DNA of 64,000 nucleotides from an uncultured Caulobacterales bacterium (GCA_903884425.1 CAISEP010000003.1:62001-126000); one strand, 5' to 3'; numbered from the stretch's first letter, positions 35,505 to 45,512 are shown. The notes: generated from the sequence alone by a model not told the origin. Made by a program: numbers and translations.

Positions 35505-36698
35505 ATGTCCATGAGCGCCCGCGATCCCGTCGTCATCGCCGCCTATGCCCGCACCCCCATGGGCGGGTTCCAGGGCACCCTGTCCGGGGCCAAGGCCACC
35601 GAACTGGGAGCCACGGCCGTCCGCGCGGCGGTGGAGCGGGCGGGGATCGCCAGCGAGGCGGTGGAGCAGATCATCATGGGCTGCGTGCTGCCCGCAGGGC
35701 TGGGCCAGGCCCCCGCCCGTCAGGCCGCGCTCGGGGCCGGGCTGCCGCTGGGGGTGGAGGCCGCCACGGTGAACAAGATGTGCGGCTCGGGCATGCAGGC
35801 GGCGATCATGGCCCATGACGCCCTGGCCTCCGGCTCGGCCGACGTCATCATCGCCGGCGGCATGGAGAGCATGACCAACGCCCCCTATCTGCTGGCCAAG
35901 CACCGCAGCGGCGCGCGGATCGGACACGATACGGTGTCGGACAGCATGTATCTCGACGGCCTCGAGGACGCCTATACGCCGGGCAAGCTGATGGGGGCCT
36001 TTGCCGAGGATGCGGCCCGGGCCTACCAGTTCAGCCGCCAGGACCAGGACGCCTATGCCATCACCTCCCTCTCCCGGGCCCTGGCGGCCCAGGCGTCCGG
36101 CGGCTTCGACCGGGAGATCGTTCCGGTCAGCGTCAAGGGCCGCAAGGGCGTCGAGGTGATCTCCACCGACGAGCAGCCCCCCAAGGCCGACCCGGCGAAG
36201 ATCCCGACCCTGCGCCCGGCCTTCGCCGCGGACGGTACCATCACTGCGGCCAATGCCTCGTCCATTTCCGACGGGGCGGCGGCCCTGGTCATGACCCGGG
36301 TGTCGGTGGCCAAGCGCCTCGGCCTGACCCCGGTGGCGCGGGTGGTGGCCCACGCCGCCCACGCGCACGAGCCGGGCCTGTTCACCACGGCCCCGGTTCC
36401 GGCCATGCGCAAGGCCCTGAAGCGGGCGGGCTGGACGACGGAGGACGTGGACCTCTTCGAGATCAACGAGGCCTTTGCCGTGGTGGCCATGATCGCCATG
36501 AAGGAACTCGGCCTCGACCACGGGAAGGTCAATGTGAACGGCGGGGCCACGGCGCTCGGCCATCCCATCGGGGCCTCCGGGGCCCGGATCCTGACCACCC
36601 TGATCTCCGCCCTGCAGACAAGGGGGCTGAAGCGCGGCCTGGCCAGCCTGTGCATCGGCGGCGGCGAGGCCACGGCCATGGCGGTGGAGCTGGTCTGA
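35505..36698 (+). CDS. Acetyl-CoA C-acetyltransferase (thiolase)
   Basis: The 397-residue enzyme has the nucleophile Cys in 'NKMCGSGMQAAIMA' (near residue 93), 'GGMESMTNAPYL', the His in 'NEAFAVV' region (NEAFA) and the C-terminal 'NVNGGATALGHPIGASGARI' and 'CIGGGEATAMA' with Cys and His of the triad. This is a biosynthetic-type thiolase of the AtoB/PhaA branch. It follows mnmA by 20 bases but is functionally separate. It may make acetoacetyl-CoA or serve in branched amino acid breakdown. Confidence 0.94.
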   Translation: MSMSARDPVVIAAYARTPMGGFQGTLSGAKATELGATAVRAAVERAGIASEAVEQIIMGCVLPAGLGQAPARQAALGAGLPLGVEAATVNKMCGSGMQAAIMAHDALASGSADVIIAGGMESMTNAPYLLAKHRSGARIGHDTVSDSMYLDGLEDAYTPGKLMGAFAEDAARAYQFSRQDQDAYAITSLSRALAAQASGGFDREIVPVSVKGRKGVEVISTDEQPPKADPAKIPTLRPAFAADGTITAANASSISDGAAALVMTRVSVAKRLGLTPVARVVAHAAHAHEPGLFTTAPVPAMRKALKRAGWTTEDVDLFEINEAFAVVAMIAMKELGLDHGKVNVNGGATALGHPIGASGARILTTLISALQTRGLKRGLASLCIGGGEATAMAVELV

Positions 36699-36710
36699 AC
36701 CGGCGCCCGC

Positions 36711-37577
36711 TCAGTCCCGCCGGGGTTCCAGCACCACGCCGGCGGAGGCGACCATGATCAGCGCCACCGCCGCCATCTGCACGGGGCTGAGCCGTTCCTG
36801 CAGGAACAGGAAGCCGGACAGGGCCCCGATGGCAGGCTCCAGGCTCATCAGCACGCCGAAGGTGCGCGACGACATCCGCGCCATGGCCAGCATCTCCAGC
36901 GAATAGGGCAGGGCGCTGGTCAGCAGGCCGACCGCCAGGCCGAGGGGCAGCAGGGCGGGGGAGAGCAGCGTCGCCCCCGCATGGGCGATGCCCACCGGAA
37001 TGACGATGGCGGCCGCCACCAGCGCCCCATAGGCCGCCGCGTGCCCCGGGTTCGCCGCCCCCGCCCGCTTGCCGAGGATGATGTAGAGGCCCCAGAACAC
37101 CCCGGCTGCCAGGGCAAGCCCTGCGCCCGGCAGGTCGATGCGCGCGGTGACCGGCCCGAGGGACACCAGCAGCAGGATCCCCGCCGCCGCCATGGCCACC
37201 CACACGAGATCGATGGCCCGCCGGGAGGCCAGTACCGCCACGGTCAGGGGGCCGATGAACTCCAGCGCCACGGCCAGCCCCAGGGGCACCGTGCGCAGGG
37301 ACAGATAGAAGGTCAGGTTCATGCAGCCCAGGACCGCGCCATAGCCGACGATCCACTTCAGGCTGCCCCGGGCCGGTCGCGTCCGCCAGGGCCGCCAGAA
37401 GGCCAGCAGCATCAGGCTGGCAAAGGTCAGGCGCAGGCTGACCGCCCCCTGCGCCCCGACGGCGGGGAACAGCTGCTTGGCCAGGGACGCGCCCCCCTGC
37501 AGCGACAGGATCGCCACGATCACGGCCAGGATCGCGAGGCCTTGCGGACCGCGCGGCGCAGGGGAGGAGGAGGTCAT
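36711..37577 (-). CDS. EamA-family (RhtA-type) transporter
   Basis: The 288-residue protein has ten predicted transmembrane helices in two EamA repeats, with 'LRLTFASLMLLAFWRPWR' and 'PLGLAVALEFIGPLTVAVLA' in the first and 'MLAMARMSSRTFGVLMSLEP' and 'AIGALSGFLFLQERL' in the second; the last two are the RhtA threonine/homoserine exporter signature. It probably exports amino acids or their analogues. ATG 37577 is chosen; upstream in-frame sequence up to 37883 is the shadow of the GNAT gene. It starts 10 bases after the GNAT stop, so the pair is an operon. Confidence 0.88.
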   Translation of the reverse strand: MTSSSPAPRGPQGLAILAVIVAILSLQGGASLAKQLFPAVGAQGAVSLRLTFASLMLLAFWRPWRTRPARGSLKWIVGYGAVLGCMNLTFYLSLRTVPLGLAVALEFIGPLTVAVLASRRAIDLVWVAMAAAGILLLVSLGPVTARIDLPGAGLALAAGVFWGLYIILGKRAGAANPGHAAAYGALVAAAIVIPVGIAHAGATLLSPALLPLGLAVGLLTSALPYSLEMLAMARMSSRTFGVLMSLEPAIGALSGFLFLQERLSPVQMAAVALIMVASAGVVLEPRRD

Positions 37578-37587
37578 CGGCAGATGT

Positions 37588-38121
37588 CTAGAGGGCCTTG
37601 CGCATGCGCACCAGAGGCACGGCCACCCCGCCGCTGGCGTCGGTGAAGGCCTCGACCTCCCGATAGCCGCTGGCGCGGTAGAGGGGCAAGCCCCCCATGG
37701 TGGCGGCCAGTTCCACCGCCTGGAAGCCCTCCGCCCGGGCCGCCGACTCTGCTGCCGCGAGGATGGACTTGCCCACGCCCCGGCGGGTGAAGGCGGGGGC
37801 GGTGTACATGGCCCGCACCCGGGCCGGCTCCCGCGACGGGTCCAGCAGCGCGGGCTCCCGGCCCGGCGTGTGGTCGCCGCCATAGAGGGTGTTCCGGCGG
37901 CTCCAGCCGCCGCATCCGGCCACCTGGCCGTCGATCTCCACCACGAAATAGGTGCCGTCCGCGATCAGCTGTGTATCGATCCCCATGATCATCCGGCTGG
38001 ACTCCACCTGTTCGGGGCTCAGTACCGGCGACAGCAGCTCGGTGATGGCGGACTGCATCAGCGGCATCAGCACCGGGATGTCCGCGGCGGTGGCGAGCCG
38101 TGTTGTCAGGCCTGAATGCAT
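37588..38121 (-). CDS. GNAT-family N-acetyltransferase
   Basis: The 177-residue protein begins 'MHSGLTTRLATAADIPVLMP' and has 'YFVVEIDGQVAGCGGW', the acetyl-CoA loop 'RAMYTAPAFTRRGVGKSILA' (RRGVGK) and the C-terminal 'GLPLYRASGYREVEAF'. The first GNAT motifs are complete. ATG 38121 fits the family; an ATG at 38175 is in frame. It precedes the EamA exporter by ten bases. Joint modification and export of a small amine or amino acid is possible but not shown. Confidence 0.88.
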   Translation of the reverse strand: MHSGLTTRLATAADIPVLMPLMQSAITELLSPVLSPEQVESSRMIMGIDTQLIADGTYFVVEIDGQVAGCGGWSRRNTLYGGDHTPGREPALLDPSREPARVRAMYTAPAFTRRGVGKSILAAAESAARAEGFQAVELAATMGGLPLYRASGYREVEAFTDASGGVAVPLVRMRKAL

Positions 38122-38236
38122 GGGCGACACGTCCCCTTCCGAGATGCGGCGCGCATCGCCACGCCGCAGGACCACTGCTGTGAACCGTTGTTAGAGCGCG
38201 CCGGATATGCGAGTCACGCCCTGACCGACTGATTTT

Positions 38237-38267
38237 CGCGACGCAGGGCTTCTCTGCCGCCGTCGCG
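38237..38267 (+). other. Leader inverted repeat before the O-methyltransferase-like gene
   Basis: CGCGACG at 38237-38243 and CGTCGCG at 38261-38267 are perfect 7-bp complements around a 17-base loop that itself holds CAG...CTG. The hairpin ends about eight bases before the ribosome site of the gene at 38288 and could affect its translation. Confidence 0.35.
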
Positions 38268-38287
38268 ACCCCTTCGAGGAGCCGACG

Positions 38288-38992
38288 ATGAATTTGTGGC
38301 AGGACTTCATGCTCAACGAGGGCAAGGTCGTCGACAAGTGGCATCACTATTTCCCGATCTACGAGAAGCACCTCGCCCGCTTCCGCAACACCACCATCAC
38401 CTTCATCGAGATCGGGGTCAGCAAGGGCGGTTCGCTGGCCATGTGGCAGCGGTTCTTCGGCCCGATGGCGACCATTGTCGGCCTGGACATCAACGAGCGC
38501 TGCATGGAGCACGAGGCCCCGGGCATCCACGTCCGCATCGGTGACCAGAGCGACGAAAAGTTCCTGGCCAGCGTGCTGGAGGAGTTCGGCACCCCGGACG
38601 TGATCCTGGACGATGGCAGCCACGTGATGAAGCACGTCTCCGCCTCGTTCAACTTCCTCTACGAGAAGATGGCCAAGAACGGCGTCTACATCGTCGAGGA
38701 CCTGCACACGGCCTATTGGGAGGAGTTCGGCGGCGGGGTCGACAATCCGGACACCTTCATCAACATCTCCAAGTCCTTCATCGACGACATCAACGCGATG
38801 AACTCCCGCGGCAAGATCGCCGAGAGCCCGATGACCCATTCGACCTTCGGCATCAGCTTCTATGACGGCGTGATCGCATTCGAACGGGGGACGGTCATGC
38901 CGAGAACTCACTCGGAAAAGGGCAAGATCAGGAACTTCAAGCCGCGCTCGATCACCAAGGAAATCGGCAAGATTCTCGGCGGCGAGAAGTAG
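38288..38992 (+). CDS. Class I SAM-dependent methyltransferase, CmcI/macrocin O-methyltransferase-like
   Basis: The 234-residue protein has 'FIEIGVSKGGSLAMWQRFFG' around residues 39-58 as SAM motif I, 'TIVGLDINERC' as motif II, and 'PDVILDDGSHVMKHVSASFN' with the DDG(S)H metal/catalytic segment seen in CmcI and MycE-type sugar or macrolide O-methyltransferases. The substrate is unknown; related genes are often in cell-surface or rhamnan loci, but none is visible here. Ribosome site GAGGAG is seven bases before the ATG. Codon use is slightly less GC-rich than in neighbours (AAG, AAC, ATC rich). Confidence 0.8.
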   Translation: MNLWQDFMLNEGKVVDKWHHYFPIYEKHLARFRNTTITFIEIGVSKGGSLAMWQRFFGPMATIVGLDINERCMEHEAPGIHVRIGDQSDEKFLASVLEEFGTPDVILDDGSHVMKHVSASFNFLYEKMAKNGVYIVEDLHTAYWEEFGGGVDNPDTFINISKSFIDDINAMNSRGKIAESPMTHSTFGISFYDGVIAFERGTVMPRTHSEKGKIRNFKPRSITKEIGKILGGEK

Positions 38993-39062
38993 GATTTCCT
39001 GACATTTACGTCGTGATAACGCCGTCTGCGTAGCCTTGACTGCGCAAAGAGGGACCTCCGAC

Positions 39063-39509
39063 GTGACGACATCCCCCACCTTCGGGCGCCGCCAGACCCC
39101 GGTGCCGTCCGCGCGGCCCGCCGCGTCCCCGACCCGTGCGCCGGTCGCCGCGGCAGCGGACATCCTGTCGCCGCAGACCGTGTCCCAGCCCCTGAGCCCG
39201 GAGGCGGAGGCCTTCCGCGCCCAGGCCCGGGCCCAGCTTCGTGGTTCGACGGACGACGACTTCACCCGCTGGCAGAAGTCCCAGCAGGGCGGCCGGGTCC
39301 TCGCCTGGGTCCTCAGCATTGCCCTGATGGCGCCGGGGGGCCTGTGTTTCCTGCTGAAGGTCGACACCGCCACCTCCGGGATCGTCGAGGTGGTGGGCGT
39401 GGCGCTCGGCTGGTATCTGCGCCATCGCCGCCGCCAGTACATCCGGCAGGTGGTCAACTGGGCCGATCCGGACGCAGGTCTGGTGGCCGACCCCGCAGAC
39501 GCGGCCTGA
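39063..39509 (+). CDS. Hypothetical two-helix membrane protein
   Basis: From a GTG at 39063 the protein is 148 residues: a Pro/Ala/Ser-rich probably disordered start, a charged segment 'DDDFTRWQKSQQGG', two hydrophobic helices 'VLAWVLSIALMAPGGLCFLL' and 'GIVEVVGVALGWYL', then a basic stretch 'RHRRRQYIRQVV' facing the cytoplasm. I recognise no family. It lies about 70 bases after the methyltransferase gene, same strand, and is tail-to-tail with smc. GAGGGACC about nine bases upstream supports translation. Confidence 0.6.
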   Translation: MTTSPTFGRRQTPVPSARPAASPTRAPVAAAADILSPQTVSQPLSPEAEAFRAQARAQLRGSTDDDFTRWQKSQQGGRVLAWVLSIALMAPGGLCFLLKVDTATSGIVEVVGVALGWYLRHRRRQYIRQVVNWADPDAGLVADPADAA

Positions 39510-39534
39510 CCCCGACCGGCCCGGGGGCGGGCCG

Positions 39535-42500
39535 TTACTGCGCGGCCAGCAGTTCCGCCTGACGCAGGTCCACGCTCACCAGCTGGCTCACCCCGCGCTC
39601 GGGCATGGTCACGCCGAAAAGGCGATCCATGCGGCTCATGGTCACCGGATTGTGGGTGATGGCGATGAAGCGGGTCTCGGTCCGCCGCCGCATCTCGTCC
39701 AGCATCCGGCAGAACCGGTCCACATTGGCGTCGTCAAGGGGCGCGTCCACCTCGTCCAGCACGCAGATGGGGGAGGGATTGGCCAGGAACACGGCAAAGA
39801 TCAGGGCCGTGGCGGTCAGGGCCTGCTCGCCGCCGCTCATCAGGCTCATGGCGGCCATCCGCTTGCCGGGGGGGCAGGCGAAGATCTCCAGCCCGGCCTC
39901 CAGCGGGTCGTCGGACTCCACCAGTTGCAGCTCTGCCTGACCGCCGTCGAACAGGGTCTGGAACAGGGCCTTGAAGCTCTCGTTGATCACCTCGAAGGCG
40001 GCCAGAAGGCGCTCGCGGCCCTCGCCGTTCAACTCCTCGATGCCGCCGCGCAGGCGGGCGATGGCCGCGGTCAGGTCCGTCCGTTCGGAGCGCATGGCCT
40101 CCAGGCGAAGGGCATGTTCCGCCGCCTCTTCCTCGGCCCGCAGGTTGACGGCCCCCAGGGCCTCCCGGTCCCGCTCGAGATTGCGCAGCAGCTGCTCCAC
40201 GCCCGCGGCATCGCCGGGCACGGCCACGGCCTCCTCCGCCAGGCGCTGGGCAAGCGCGGAGGGTTCCAGCTTGGTGGTCTCCCGCACCTGGTCGGCCACG
40301 GCGGCCAGGCGGTCGTGGGCCGCCTCCTGCCGGGCAGCGGCGGCGGCGCGGGCCTCCCGGGCGGAGGCGACCCGCTGTTCCGCCGCGCGTCCGGCCCGGT
40401 CGGCGGCGGTGGCCGCGGCTTCCGCCTCGGCCAGGGCATCGGCCGCGGCCCGTCGGCGCTGCTCGGCCAGGGTGAAGTCGTCCAGCAGCCGCTGGCGCCG
40501 GGCGGCGATCTCGCTGGGCAGATCGATGGCCTTGGCCAGCGTCGTCTCCGTCCGCTCCCGGTCCCGCTCCAGTTCTGCGGTCCGGGCGCGGGCGGTGTCC
40601 GTCCGCCGCTTCCAGTCCGCCAGGTCCCGGGCCAGGCCCTCCCGGCGGCGCTGGCGGCCTTCCCGGGCACGGCGTTCGGCCTCCAGGGCGGCGCGGGCCT
40701 CCGCATCGCCCTGCCGGGCGGCGGCGGAGGCGGCGCGGGCGGCGGCCAGGGGGGCATCGTTCGCGGCCCCCGGCTCGGCCGGTGCATCGGCCTGGGCCTC
40801 TGCCACGGCCGCCTGCAGCGCCGCGACCTCTCCCTGCGCCGCCTCTGCCGCCGCGCGGGCGGCTTCGGTTTCGGCGGCGAAGCGGGCAATGGTCTCGTCC
40901 AGGGACTGGGCGCGGGCATCCCGGCGGGCGGCGTCCCGGGCGAAGCGTTCCACCGCCTCCCGGGCCTCGGCCACGGCCCGTTCGAAGCGCACCGGCTCGG
41001 CCCGGGCGGCGCGCACGGCGGCCTCCGCCGCGCGGACGGCCTCCTGCGCCTGCTGGTGGGTGGTCGTCGCCGCGGCGGCGAGGGGAACCAGGGCCTCGAT
41101 CTGGGCATTGAGGTCATCCAGCCGCGCCCGTTGCGCCAGGCGGCGGGCGGCCGGCTTTTCCGCCGCGGCCCGGGCGACGAAGCCGTCCCAGCGCCACAGG
41201 TCCCCCTCGACGGAGACCAGACGCATGCCGGGGGCCAGCTGGCGGGCCAGCCGGTCGCCGTCGGCCTGGGCGCAGAGGCCGGTCAGGGACAGGCGGGCAG
41301 CCAGGGCCGGCGGGGCCTGGACCAGGTCGGACAGGGGCTGGGCCCCCTCCGGCCAGCGGGCGTCCCGGCGGTCAGCCCCGCCCCAGAAGGCGGGCGCGGC
41401 CGGGTCCAGCGGGGCCTCCAGATCATCGCCCAGGGCCGCGGCCAAGGCCGTCTCGTAGCCCCGGGCCGGGTTCACGTCCTCCAGCGCCGGGCGATAGCCG
41501 CCCTTGGCGGGACTGCGGGTCACGGCGGCCAGGGCCTGGGCCTCGGCCTTCAGGCGACGGAGCTGGTCATCGGCCTGCCGGGCCTCGTCCCTCGCATCGC
41601 TCTCGGCCATCTGGGCGTCGGCCCGGACCGCTTCGGCGGTTTCCAGCGCCGCCCGCGCCGCGGCCAGGGCGGCATCGGCCTCCGCCAGCCGGGCAGTGGC
41701 CTGTGCGGCATCGGGCGGGATCGCCTCGCCCAGGGCGGCGCGATCGGTCCGGGCCTGATCCAGCGCGCGCTCGTTGCGGGCAACGCGGCCGCGGGCCTCC
41801 TCGGCGCGGCCCTCACCGGCGCGCAGGGACCGCCCGGCCTCCTCGATGCGCAGCTGGGCGGCGCGGCGACGGGCCTGTTCCGCCGCGGCCTGTGAGGCCA
41901 GCCGCTCCACCTCCGCATCCGCATCCGCGCGGGCGGCCTCGGCGGCGGCCAGGGCCGCCTCCAGGGCCGGGATGCGTTCCGGAGCATCGGCCAGCAGGCG
42001 CTCCACGTCCGCCAGCTCCCGGGCCAGACGCTCCACCGAACCGGCGGCGTCCTCGATCATCTGCTGTTCCCGGGCGCGGTCGGCGTCGATCCGTGCGATC
42101 TCGCCCTTCAGCCGGGCAACCTCCGCCTGGGCCTGGGCTTCCTCCCGGTCCACCCGGTCCCGCTCGATGGTCAGGCGCTGGAGCACGGCGGCGGCGATCT
42201 GCTCCTCCTCCCGCAGGGGCTTGAGGGCCTCGGCGGTGGTCAGGGCCTCGGTCTCCGCCCGGGCGGTGTCGGCGCTGGCCTCCCCGAGCGCCGCCTCCGC
42301 CTCGGTCAGGGCCTGGCGGGCCGCCACCAGACCGGCGCGGGCCTCCTCCCAGCGGGAGATCAGGGCGGCGGCCTGCAGGGCGCGGATCTCCGCCGACAGG
42401 CGCTTGTACTTCTCCGCCTGGCGGGCCTCGCGCTTCAGGCGGTTGAGGGTCTGGTCCAGCTCCCGGGTGACATCCTCCAGCCGTTCCAGATTGGTCTCGG

Positions 42501-43059
42501 CGGCCTTCAGGCGCAGCTCGGCCTCGTGCCGGCGGCTGTGCAGGCCTGAGACGCCGGCGGCCTCTTCCAGGATGCGCCGGCGGTTCGAGGGCTTGGCCCC
42601 GATCAGCTCGGAAATCTGCCCCTGCCGGACGAGGGAGGGGGAGTTGGCCCCGGTAGAGGCGTCGGCGAACAGCAGCTGCACGTCCCGGGCCCGGGTCTCC
42701 ACCCCGTTCACCCGGTAGGTGGACCCGGCCCCGCGGTCGATGCGACGCACCACTTCCAGCACCGGATGGTGGTTGAACTGGGCCGGGGCCTTGCGGCTGG
42801 CATTGTCGATCTGCAGCAGCACCTCGGCATGGTTGCGCGAGGCACGACCCTGGGCGCCTGCAAAGATCACGTCATCCATGCCCTCGGCGCGCATGGCCTT
42901 GGCAGACGTCGCGCCCATCACCCAGCGCAGGCTTTCCAGCAGGTTCGACTTGCCGCAGCCATTCGGCCCCACGACCCCCGTCAGGCCGGGCTCGATCCGG
43001 AATTCGATCGGATCGACGAAGGACTTGAAGCCCGATATGCGCAGTCGCTGGAACTGCAT
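39535..43059 (-). CDS. smc: Chromosome segregation protein SMC
   Basis: The 1174-residue protein has the N-terminal ATPase head with Walker A '[10 protein letters not shown]' at residues 31-40 after '[14 protein letters not shown]', a long Ala/Arg/Glu-rich coiled coil, a mid hinge domain (about 500-640, including '[19 protein letters not shown]'), a second coiled coil, and the C-terminal head with '[17 protein letters not shown]' (signature) and '[19 protein letters not shown]' (Walker B). It is the core of the SMC-ScpAB complex that folds and separates chromosomes. ATG 43059 gives the family N-terminus. It lies 25 bases after the DsbA-like gene and is probably co-transcribed. Confidence 0.97.
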   Translation of the reverse strand: MQFQRLRISGFKSFVDPIEFRIEPGLTGVVGPNGCGKSNLLESLRWVMGATSAKAMRAEGMDDVIFAGAQGRASRNHAEVLLQIDNASRKAPAQFNHHPVLEVVRRIDRGAGSTYRVNGVETRARDVQLLFADASTGANSPSLVRQGQISELIGAKPSNRRRILEEAAGVSGLHSRRHEAELRLKAAETNLERLEDVTRELDQTLNRLKREARQAEKYKRLSAEIRALQAAALISRWEEARAGLVAARQALTEAEAALGEASADTARAETEALTTAEALKPLREEEQIAAAVLQRLTIERDRVDREEAQAQAEVARLKGEIARIDADRAREQQMIEDAAGSVERLARELADVERLLADAPERIPALEAALAAAEAARADADAEVERLASQAAAEQARRRAAQLRIEEAGRSLRAGEGRAEEARGRVARNERALDQARTDRAALGEAIPPDAAQATARLAEADAALAAARAALETAEAVRADAQMAESDARDEARQADDQLRRLKAEAQALAAVTRSPAKGGYRPALEDVNPARGYETALAAALGDDLEAPLDPAAPAFWGGADRRDARWPEGAQPLSDLVQAPPALAARLSLTGLCAQADGDRLARQLAPGMRLVSVEGDLWRWDGFVARAAAEKPAARRLAQRARLDDLNAQIEALVPLAAAATTTHQQAQEAVRAAEAAVRAARAEPVRFERAVAEAREAVERFARDAARRDARAQSLDETIARFAAETEAARAAAEAAQGEVAALQAAVAEAQADAPAEPGAANDAPLAAARAASAAARQGDAEARAALEAERRAREGRQRRREGLARDLADWKRRTDTARARTAELERDRERTETTLAKAIDLPSEIAARRQRLLDDFTLAEQRRRAAADALAEAEAAATAADRAGRAAEQRVASAREARAAAAARQEAAHDRLAAVADQVRETTKLEPSALAQRLAEEAVAVPGDAAGVEQLLRNLERDREALGAVNLRAEEEAAEHALRLEAMRSERTDLTAAIARLRGGIEELNGEGRERLLAAFEVINESFKALFQTLFDGGQAELQLVESDDPLEAGLEIFACPPGKRMAAMSLMSGGEQALTATALIFAVFLANPSPICVLDEVDAPLDDANVDRFCRMLDEMRRRTETRFIAITHNPVTMSRMDRLFGVTMPERGVSQLVSVDLRQAELLAAQ

Positions 43060-43084
43060 GATCTGGCCGCCGGGCCCCCCGCGC

Positions 43085-43714
43085 CTACTTCTTCGCCGGA
43101 GCGGCGGCGGCCGTGTCGAGGGCCTTGGCCAGGACCTCGAGGGTGGTCTCGCCGCTGGCCACCTGCTTGCCGTTGACCAGGAAGGTGGGCGTGCCCTCGA
43201 TCTTGTCCTCGGTGATGCCGCGGTCCATGCGCTTCTGCACCGCATCGAGGGCGGCCGAGTCGCTGAGGCAGGTGTTGAAGCTCTCCTCGGTCATGCCCAT
43301 GGACTTGGCGATGCGCAGCAGGGGCGTGCGGCTGTCCTGGGTGGCGAACATCTCCTCCTGGGAGCGGAAGACGGCTTCCACCACCTGGAAGTACTTGTCC
43401 TTCCCGGCGCAGCGGGCCAGCACGAAGGCGGCGGCGGCCACCGGCACGGGGGGCGTCAGGAACTCCCGGAAGACATAGTGGATCTTGCCGGTGTCGATGT
43501 AGCGGGCCTTCAGGGTCGGGAAGACGTCGCGGTCGAACCGCGCGCAGTGCGAGCAGGTGGCCGACGCATATTCCACCAGGGTGACCGGCGAGTTGGGGTT
43601 GCCCATGTCCATGTCGCCGCCATTGGCGACCGAGGTGGACGACTTGCTGCCGCAGGCTGTCGCCAGCCCGACGGCGGCAGCGGCGATCACGAGGGTGCGA
43701 ACAAGGTTCTTCAT
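43085..43714 (-). CDS. DsbA-family thiol oxidoreductase, lipoprotein
   Basis: The 209-residue protein starts with a lipoprotein signal ending in 'GLATAC' (Cys21), a short Ser/Gly linker, then a thioredoxin fold with active site 'CSHC' at residues 54-57 ('[12 protein letters not shown]') and the DsbA helical insert, ending with cis-Pro '[11 protein letters not shown]'. This is the BdbD/DSBA-like thioredoxin_4 family often fused to smc operons in Caulobacter relatives. It should act in the periplasm on disulfide bonds, anchored in a membrane. Its partner oxidase is not nearby. Confidence 0.9.
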   Translation of the reverse strand: MKNLVRTLVIAAAAVGLATACGSKSSTSVANGGDMDMGNPNSPVTLVEYASATCSHCARFDRDVFPTLKARYIDTGKIHYVFREFLTPPVPVAAAAFVLARCAGKDKYFQVVEAVFRSQEEMFATQDSRTPLLRIAKSMGMTEESFNTCLSDSAALDAVQKRMDRGITEDKIEGTPTFLVNGKQVASGETTLEVLAKALDTAAAAPAKK

Positions 43715-43818
43715 GGAAACGTCCCCGGAGGTCTAAACGAAAAGTTAATCGCGATTCCCCGCTTTAACGCGAGGCGAAAGCGCTGGCGAGCCTGCGACAG
43801 GGCCGCGGCGAGAATTTG

Positions 43819-44397
43819 TCAGGTCCGCGGCCGGTTGCGCGCCCGGTCCTGGGCGGTCCGCGCCTCGTCCCGCAGGATGGCGCGGCCGAGTTCCAGCAGC
43901 GAGGACCTGAGGCCGCCGTCGGGGGCCCCTTCGAGACCCCGGGCCAGGTCCGCCTCCTGCGCCGCATCGAGGGGCGGCGGTCGGCGGGGGCGGGGCGGGG
44001 GTGGGGCGAGCGCCCGCACCGGCCCCTGGATGATCCGCAGCCGGTCCACCGCGCCTGCACCCAGGAACAGGTTCACCCGTTCGAGGATTTCCGGGGCCTG
44101 GTGCTGGATCAGCGCCGCCGCCGGGCCATTGACCCGGATTTCCAGACTGCCGGGTCCGCCGCCCCGGCCACGGGACAGCTTGACGGGTTCGGTGTGCCGG
44201 GCGAGGACATCGCCGACGATCTCGCGCCACCTCGCCTGCAGGGCCTGCGGTCCTTCCCCGAAGCGGTCCTCCAGGGGCTTGAGCAGCCGGGTCAGGACCC
44301 GCCCCGCACTGGGCGGGGGACGCCTGGCCGGCCGGGTCCGGCGCGCGGCGAGGATCAGCGCGGTCTCGTTCACATCGGGCAGGTCGCGGCGGGTCAT
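43819..44397 (-). CDS. DUF721 / DciA-like protein
   Basis: The 192-residue protein has a basic N-terminus and the DUF721 domain 'LQARWREIVGDVLARHTEPV' followed by 'SLEIRVNGPAAALIQHQAPE' and 'ILERVNLFLGAGAVDRLRII'. DciA, which helps load the replicative helicase in many bacteria lacking DnaC, has this domain. The C-terminus is Pro/Arg-rich. It is divergent from mutY with a 38-base gap and sits in the smc-dsbA direction; the whole locus concerns chromosome maintenance. Helicase-loading function is inferred from the domain. Confidence 0.8.
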   Translation of the reverse strand: MTRRDLPDVNETALILAARRTRPARRPPPSAGRVLTRLLKPLEDRFGEGPQALQARWREIVGDVLARHTEPVKLSRGRGGGPGSLEIRVNGPAAALIQHQAPEILERVNLFLGAGAVDRLRIIQGPVRALAPPPPRPRRPPPLDAAQEADLARGLEGAPDGGLRSSLLELGRAILRDEARTAQDRARNRPRT

Positions 44398-44435
44398 GGA
44401 ACGGCACTATAGGCGAAGCAGCGGGCGGAGGGCAT

Positions 44436-45512
44436 GTGAAATCGGGTGAGACCTCGCCGCCTCCGGTGGCGGATGCGGGACCTTCCGCGCTGCGTCGGCG
44501 TCTGCTCGCCTGGTACGACACCGCCGCCCGGTCCCTGCCGTGGCGGGCGGGGCCGGGGTCCGGCTCGCGCACCGATCCCTATTTCGTCTGGCTGTCGGAG
44601 GTGATGCTGCAGCAGACCACCGTGCCCCATGCCATGCCCTACTTCCTGGCGTTCACGACGCGCTGGCCCACCGTCTCGGACCTGGCCGCGGCGGAGGATG
44701 CGGAGGTGATGGCGGCCTGGGCGGGGCTCGGCTACTACGCCCGCGCCCGCAACCTGCTGAAATGTGCAAGGGCCGTGGCGGCGGAGCACGGGGGGCGGTT
44801 TCCGGGGACGGAAGCCGAACTCCTGGCCCTGCCGGGGATCGGCCCCTATACCGCTGCGGCCGTGGCGGCCATTGCCTTCGACCAGCCCGCCAATGTGGTG
44901 GATGGCAATGTGGAACGGGTCATGTCCCGCCTGTTCGCCATCGAGACGCCCCTGCCGACGGCCAGGGGCGAGCTTAGGGCGCGGGCGGCGGGCTTCATCG
45001 ATGCCGCCTCCGACCGCCACGGGGACTGGGCCCAGGCGCTGATGGACCTGGGGGCGACGGTGTGCCGTCCAGGCGTGCCGGACTGCGGGGCCTGTCCGCT
45101 GGCGCAGGGCTGTGCCGCCCGGGCAGGCGGCATGCCGGAGCGTTATCCCCTGAAGCTGCGCAAGGCCCCGCGGCCGCATCGGCACGGGGTGGCCTTTGTA
45201 GCGCTGAAGGACGGGGCGGTGGCGCTCGTCCGGCGGCCGGAGCGGGGCCTCTTGGGCGGCATGCTGGCCCTGCCGACCAGCGACTGGCGGGACCGGCCGT
45301 GGAGTCCGGCGGAGCTGGCGTCCAGTGCCCCTGCGGCGGCGGACTGGCGCCTCGCCGGGTCGGTGGAGCACGTGTTCACTCACTTCTCCCTGACCCTGGA
45401 TGTCTATGTGGGAGCGGCCGAGGTGCCGGGGGCCGAGTGGCGGCCGGTGTCGGAGGCGGCGACGGGCCTGCCCAGCGTCTTTGCCAAGGCCCTGCAGCGG
45501 GGGCTGGCCTAG
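44436..45512 (+). CDS. mutY: A/G-specific adenine glycosylase MutY
   Basis: The 358-residue protein has 'YFVWLSEVMLQQTTV' with catalytic Glu55, the helix-hairpin-helix 'ALPGIGPYTAAAV', the catalytic Asp region 'VVDGNVERVMSRLF', and an intact [4Fe-4S] site C-x6-C-x2-C-x5-C ('CRPGVPDCGACPLAQGC'). A C-terminal NUDIX-like domain (from about 245) reads 8-oxoG. MutY removes A opposite 8-oxoG. The start is a GTG at 44436 with GGAGG close upstream. mutY beside ccrM is as in Caulobacter. It overlaps the convergent deacetylase gene by four bases. Confidence 0.96.
   Translation: MKSGETSPPPVADAGPSALRRRLLAWYDTAARSLPWRAGPGSGSRTDPYFVWLSEVMLQQTTVPHAMPYFLAFTTRWPTVSDLAAAEDAEVMAAWAGLGYYARARNLLKCARAVAAEHGGRFPGTEAELLALPGIGPYTAAAVAAIAFDQPANVVDGNVERVMSRLFAIETPLPTARGELRARAAGFIDAASDRHGDWAQALMDLGATVCRPGVPDCGACPLAQGCAARAGGMPERYPLKLRKAPRPHRHGVAFVALKDGAVALVRRPERGLLGGMLALPTSDWRDRPWSPAELASSAPAAADWRLAGSVEHVFTHFSLTLDVYVGAAEVPGAEWRPVSEAATGLPSVFAKALQRGLA

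Noticed and set aside
39652-41895. 747-codon forward open frame inside smc
   Set aside because: Antisense to the clear SMC coiled coil; composition is Gly/Leu/Gln repeats without domains.
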